This document shows, one piece after another, positions 3,699 through 5,739 of a stretch of DNA of 5,739 bases (its first letter is position 1; every line of letters starts with the position of its first letter). Where the stretch lies: positions 1 through 5,739 of the forward strand of contig JAJYIJ010000067.1 of NCBI GenBank assembly GCA_021790135.1, given 5' to 3'. Made by a program: the position numbers and the translations under genes. The notes under the pieces were generated by a model. It searched no databases. It was not told the DNA's origin and was given only the letters and a program-made list of their open reading frames with translations. Origin of the DNA: a bacterium. Its GTDB lineage: Bacteria > Patescibacteriota > Patescibacteriia > Magasanikbacterales > GWA2-37-8.

Positions 3699-5739
3699 AT
3701 GTCTTTTTTGACCAAAATTTTTGGCGATCCGAACGCGAAAGTCGTTAGGGAGATTCGGCCGATCATTGACGCAATCAACGGAATGGAAGCGTCGATTCAA
3801 GGTTTGTCGGATGAAGAGTTAAAAGCGAAGACGCCAGAGTTTAAAAAACGTCTTGAAGAAGGGGAAAAACTCGATGATATCTTGCCCGAGGCTTTTGCGG
3901 TTGTGCGGGAAGCCTCACGTCGTTTGACGGGCATGCGCCATTTTGATGTACAGTTGATCGGTGGCATTGTTCTGCATCGCGGACAGATTGCGGAAATGCG
4001 CACCGGTGAAGGAAAAACGCTCGTGGCGACTCTGCCTGTTTATTTGAATGCCTTGTCCGGCAAAGGCGTACATGTCGTGACTGTGAATGATTACTTGGCC
4101 AAGCGCGATGCGGTTTGGATGGGACAAATTTATGATTTTCTTGGTCTCAGTGTTGGCATTATTCAAAATATGCTCGTCACGTACCGTTATTCGGCGACGG
4201 CTAAGAAAGCGAGCGAAGATCTGAGTGAGGGGAGTGCTACCGACAAGGAACGTGACGCCAAAGGAGCCTATAAAGTGGAGTATGACTATCTGGAAAAATG
4301 TACGCGCCAAGAAGCTTACAGGTGCGATATCGTGTACGGCACGAATAATGAATTTGGTTTTGATTATCTGCGCGATAACATGGTGCAGGATTTGAACCAA
4401 ATGGCGCAGCGCGGTCTTCATTTTGCGGTCGTGGATGAAGTCGACTCAATTTTAATTGATGAAGCGCGAACGCCGCTCATTATTTCCGCGCCTGCTGAAG
4501 AGGCGGCGGATATTTATTATAAATTTGCTGATCTTGTTGATACTTTGGCAGAGCCAGACGACTATAGCGTCGACGAAAAATTACGTTCGGCCACTCTCAC
4601 CGATGGCGGTATTAAAAAAATGGAAAAAGCTTTGGGCGTCGAAAATATATATACCGAAGGCGGCATGCAGACCGTCCACCATTTGGAACAAGCTTTGCGC
4701 GCCAGAGCTTTGTTTAAACGCGATCGTGACTATGTGGTTGAGAAGGGTGAGGTTATTATCGTGGACGAATTTACCGGCCGTAAGATGCCCGGTCGGCGCT
4801 ATAGCGAGGGATTGCACCAAGCTATCGAGGCTAAAGAACGTGTGACGATCCAACGCGAGAGTCGGACGATGGCGACGATCACTTTTCAGAATTATTTTCG
4901 CATGTATACTAAGCTCGCCGGTATGACCGGTACGGCGCTTACCGAAGCGGAAGAGTTCGCTAAAATTTATAATTTGGAAGTAGTAGCAATTCCGACGAAT
5001 AAGCCTAACCAACGCGTTGATCATCCGGACAGGATTTATAAAACTGAGGCGATTAAATTCAAAGCGATCGCTCTCCGGGTGCAGGAGCTACAGAAAGCCG
5101 GTCAGCCGGTGCTGGTTGGTACGATTTCCGTTTCTAAAAATGAGTTGCTCAGTCAGTATCTGGAGCAGGAAGGTATCAAGCACGAAATTTTGAATGCCAA
5201 AAATCATGAGCGTGAAGGTGAAATTATCGCCCAGGCCGGTCGGCCAGGAGCAGTGACCTTGGCGACAAACATGGCCGGCCGTGGCGTTGACATTATCCTT
5301 GGCGGCAACCCGCCTGAACCTGATTTGGCGGAGGCGGCACGGCAAGCGGGCGGTCTTTTCGTTATCGGCACGGAACGCCATGAGTCACGGCGTATCGACA
5401 ATCAATTGCGTGGCCGCAGCGCTCGTCAGGGTGATCCGGGCGAAACGCAATTTTTTCTGTCGACCGAAGATGATTTGATGCGGATTTTTGCCGGCGAACG
5501 CGTGCGTCGCGTGATGCAAACTCTGCGTATTCCCGATGATATGCCCATTGAGCAGCGAACAATTACCCGTATTATCGAATCAGCCCAGAAAAAAGTAGAA
5601 GGTTTTCACTTTGACACCCGCAAACATTTGCTTGAGTATGACGATATTATCAATCGCCACCGGGAAGTCATTTATGGGAAACGTCGTACAATTTTGGAGA
5701 CATTTGCCCGCCAGCGGGAGACTCTTCGCCAGGCAACAC
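3699..5739 (+). CDS. secA: SecA, preprotein translocase ATPase subunit (3' end outside window)
   Basis: SecA is the ATP-driven motor that pushes preproteins through the SecYEG channel at the cytoplasmic membrane. The 680 codons seen begin with the typical SecA N-terminus (MSFLTKIFGDPN). Motifs in order: FDVQLIGG and Walker A MRTGEGKT (100-107, K106), YGTNNEFGFDYLRDNM (213-228), Walker B VVDEVDSILIDEAR (D246, E247), DEFTGR (356-361), GMTGTA (408-413), TNMAGRGVDI (523-532) and QLRGRSARQGD (569-579). The C-terminal scaffold and tail, roughly 150-200 residues, lie beyond the edge. Walker A to Walker B is about 39 residues longer than in E. coli SecA, because residues about 156-205 replace a short loop. 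Motif VI has Ala575 where Gly is usual. ATG 3699 is chosen because it gives the family N-terminus; ATG 3695 is out of frame. There is no Shine-Dalgarno. Its own promoter lies about 70 nt upstream. It is an essential housekeeping gene, unrelated in pathway to its neighbours except as exporter of the phosphoesterase lipoprotein. Confidence 0.97.
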   Translation, partial: MSFLTKIFGDPNAKVVREIRPIIDAINGMEASIQGLSDEELKAKTPEFKKRLEEGEKLDDILPEAFAVVREASRRLTGMRHFDVQLIGGIVLHRGQIAEMRTGEGKTLVATLPVYLNALSGKGVHVVTVNDYLAKRDAVWMGQIYDFLGLSVGIIQNMLVTYRYSATAKKASEDLSEGSATDKERDAKGAYKVEYDYLEKCTRQEAYRCDIVYGTNNEFGFDYLRDNMVQDLNQMAQRGLHFAVVDEVDSILIDEARTPLIISAPAEEAADIYYKFADLVDTLAEPDDYSVDEKLRSATLTDGGIKKMEKALGVENIYTEGGMQTVHHLEQALRARALFKRDRDYVVEKGEVIIVDEFTGRKMPGRRYSEGLHQAIEAKERVTIQRESRTMATITFQNYFRMYTKLAGMTGTALTEAEEFAKIYNLEVVAIPTNKPNQRVDHPDRIYKTEAIKFKAIALRVQELQKAGQPVLVGTISVSKNELLSQYLEQEGIKHEILNAKNHEREGEIIAQAGRPGAVTLATNMAGRGVDIILGGNPPEPDLAEAARQAGGLFVIGTERHESRRIDNQLRGRSARQGDPGETQFFLSTEDDLMRIFAGERVRRVMQTLRIPDDMPIEQRTITRIIESAQKKVEGFHFDTRKHLLEYDDIINRHREVIYGKRRTILETFARQRETLRQAT

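Noticed and set aside
3915..4421. A 168-codon minus-strand open frame inside secA
   Set aside because: It is antisense to conserved SecA motifs and its translation shows no domain.
4456..4845. A 129-codon plus-strand frame overlapping secA
   Set aside because: It is an out-of-frame shadow of SecA with no recognisable content.
4581..5024. A 147-codon minus-strand open frame inside secA
   Set aside because: It is antisense to intact SecA coding sequence and shows no family features or start signals.

Overview
The window looks like chromosomal DNA from a Candidate Phyla Radiation (Patescibacteria) bacterium, probably Parcubacteria-like. This is an inference. It rests on a SecA with a roughly 40-residue insertion in its first nucleotide-binding domain of the kind I associate with that group, the near absence of Shine-Dalgarno sequences, A+T-rich intergenic DNA and about 45% G+C in most genes. 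No in-frame UGA interrupts any gene, so the standard bacterial code applies.

Layout from left to right. Positions 1-169 hold no gene I can name. Positions 170-1516 (+) encode an Mqo-like FAD-dependent oxidoreductase (malate:quinone oxidoreductase family, closest by eye to the Helicobacter type). Its extreme 5' end is abnormal: the dinucleotide-binding Gly loop lies upstream of the first usable start codon and directly behind two in-frame stops. It is followed 28 nt later by a lipoprotein phosphoesterase (1545-2552, +) of the acid phosphatase/phospholipase C family. That gene converges with a Fur-family metal regulator (2554-3015, -), with a single base between the two stop codons.

The interval 3016-3155 is a compact divergent control region. 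The fur promoter (TTGACA, 18 nt, TACGCT) has a perfect 8-3-8 inverted repeat over its expected transcription start, a good candidate for an autoregulatory operator. Back to back with it is a promoter for a stand-alone response-regulator receiver domain (3156-3518, +). That gene is distinctly richer in G+C (about 57%) and is bracketed by a perfect 7-bp hairpin at its expected mRNA 5' end and a perfect 10-bp hairpin after its stop. A further promoter with the same extended -10 (TGATACGCT) drives secA, which starts at 3699 and runs off the right edge after 680 codons.

Working together: secA is housekeeping (protein export motor), and the phosphoesterase is one of its likely clients because it carries a lipoprotein signal peptide. 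The Fur protein and the receiver share a divergent regulatory region. The remaining genes look like ordinary neighbours rather than one pathway. I found no CRISPR array, tRNA, rRNA, insertion sequence or defence system. The points most worth a second look are the broken or unusual 5' end of the mqo-like gene, the fur operator/promoter, and the compositionally distinct, hairpin-flanked receiver gene.
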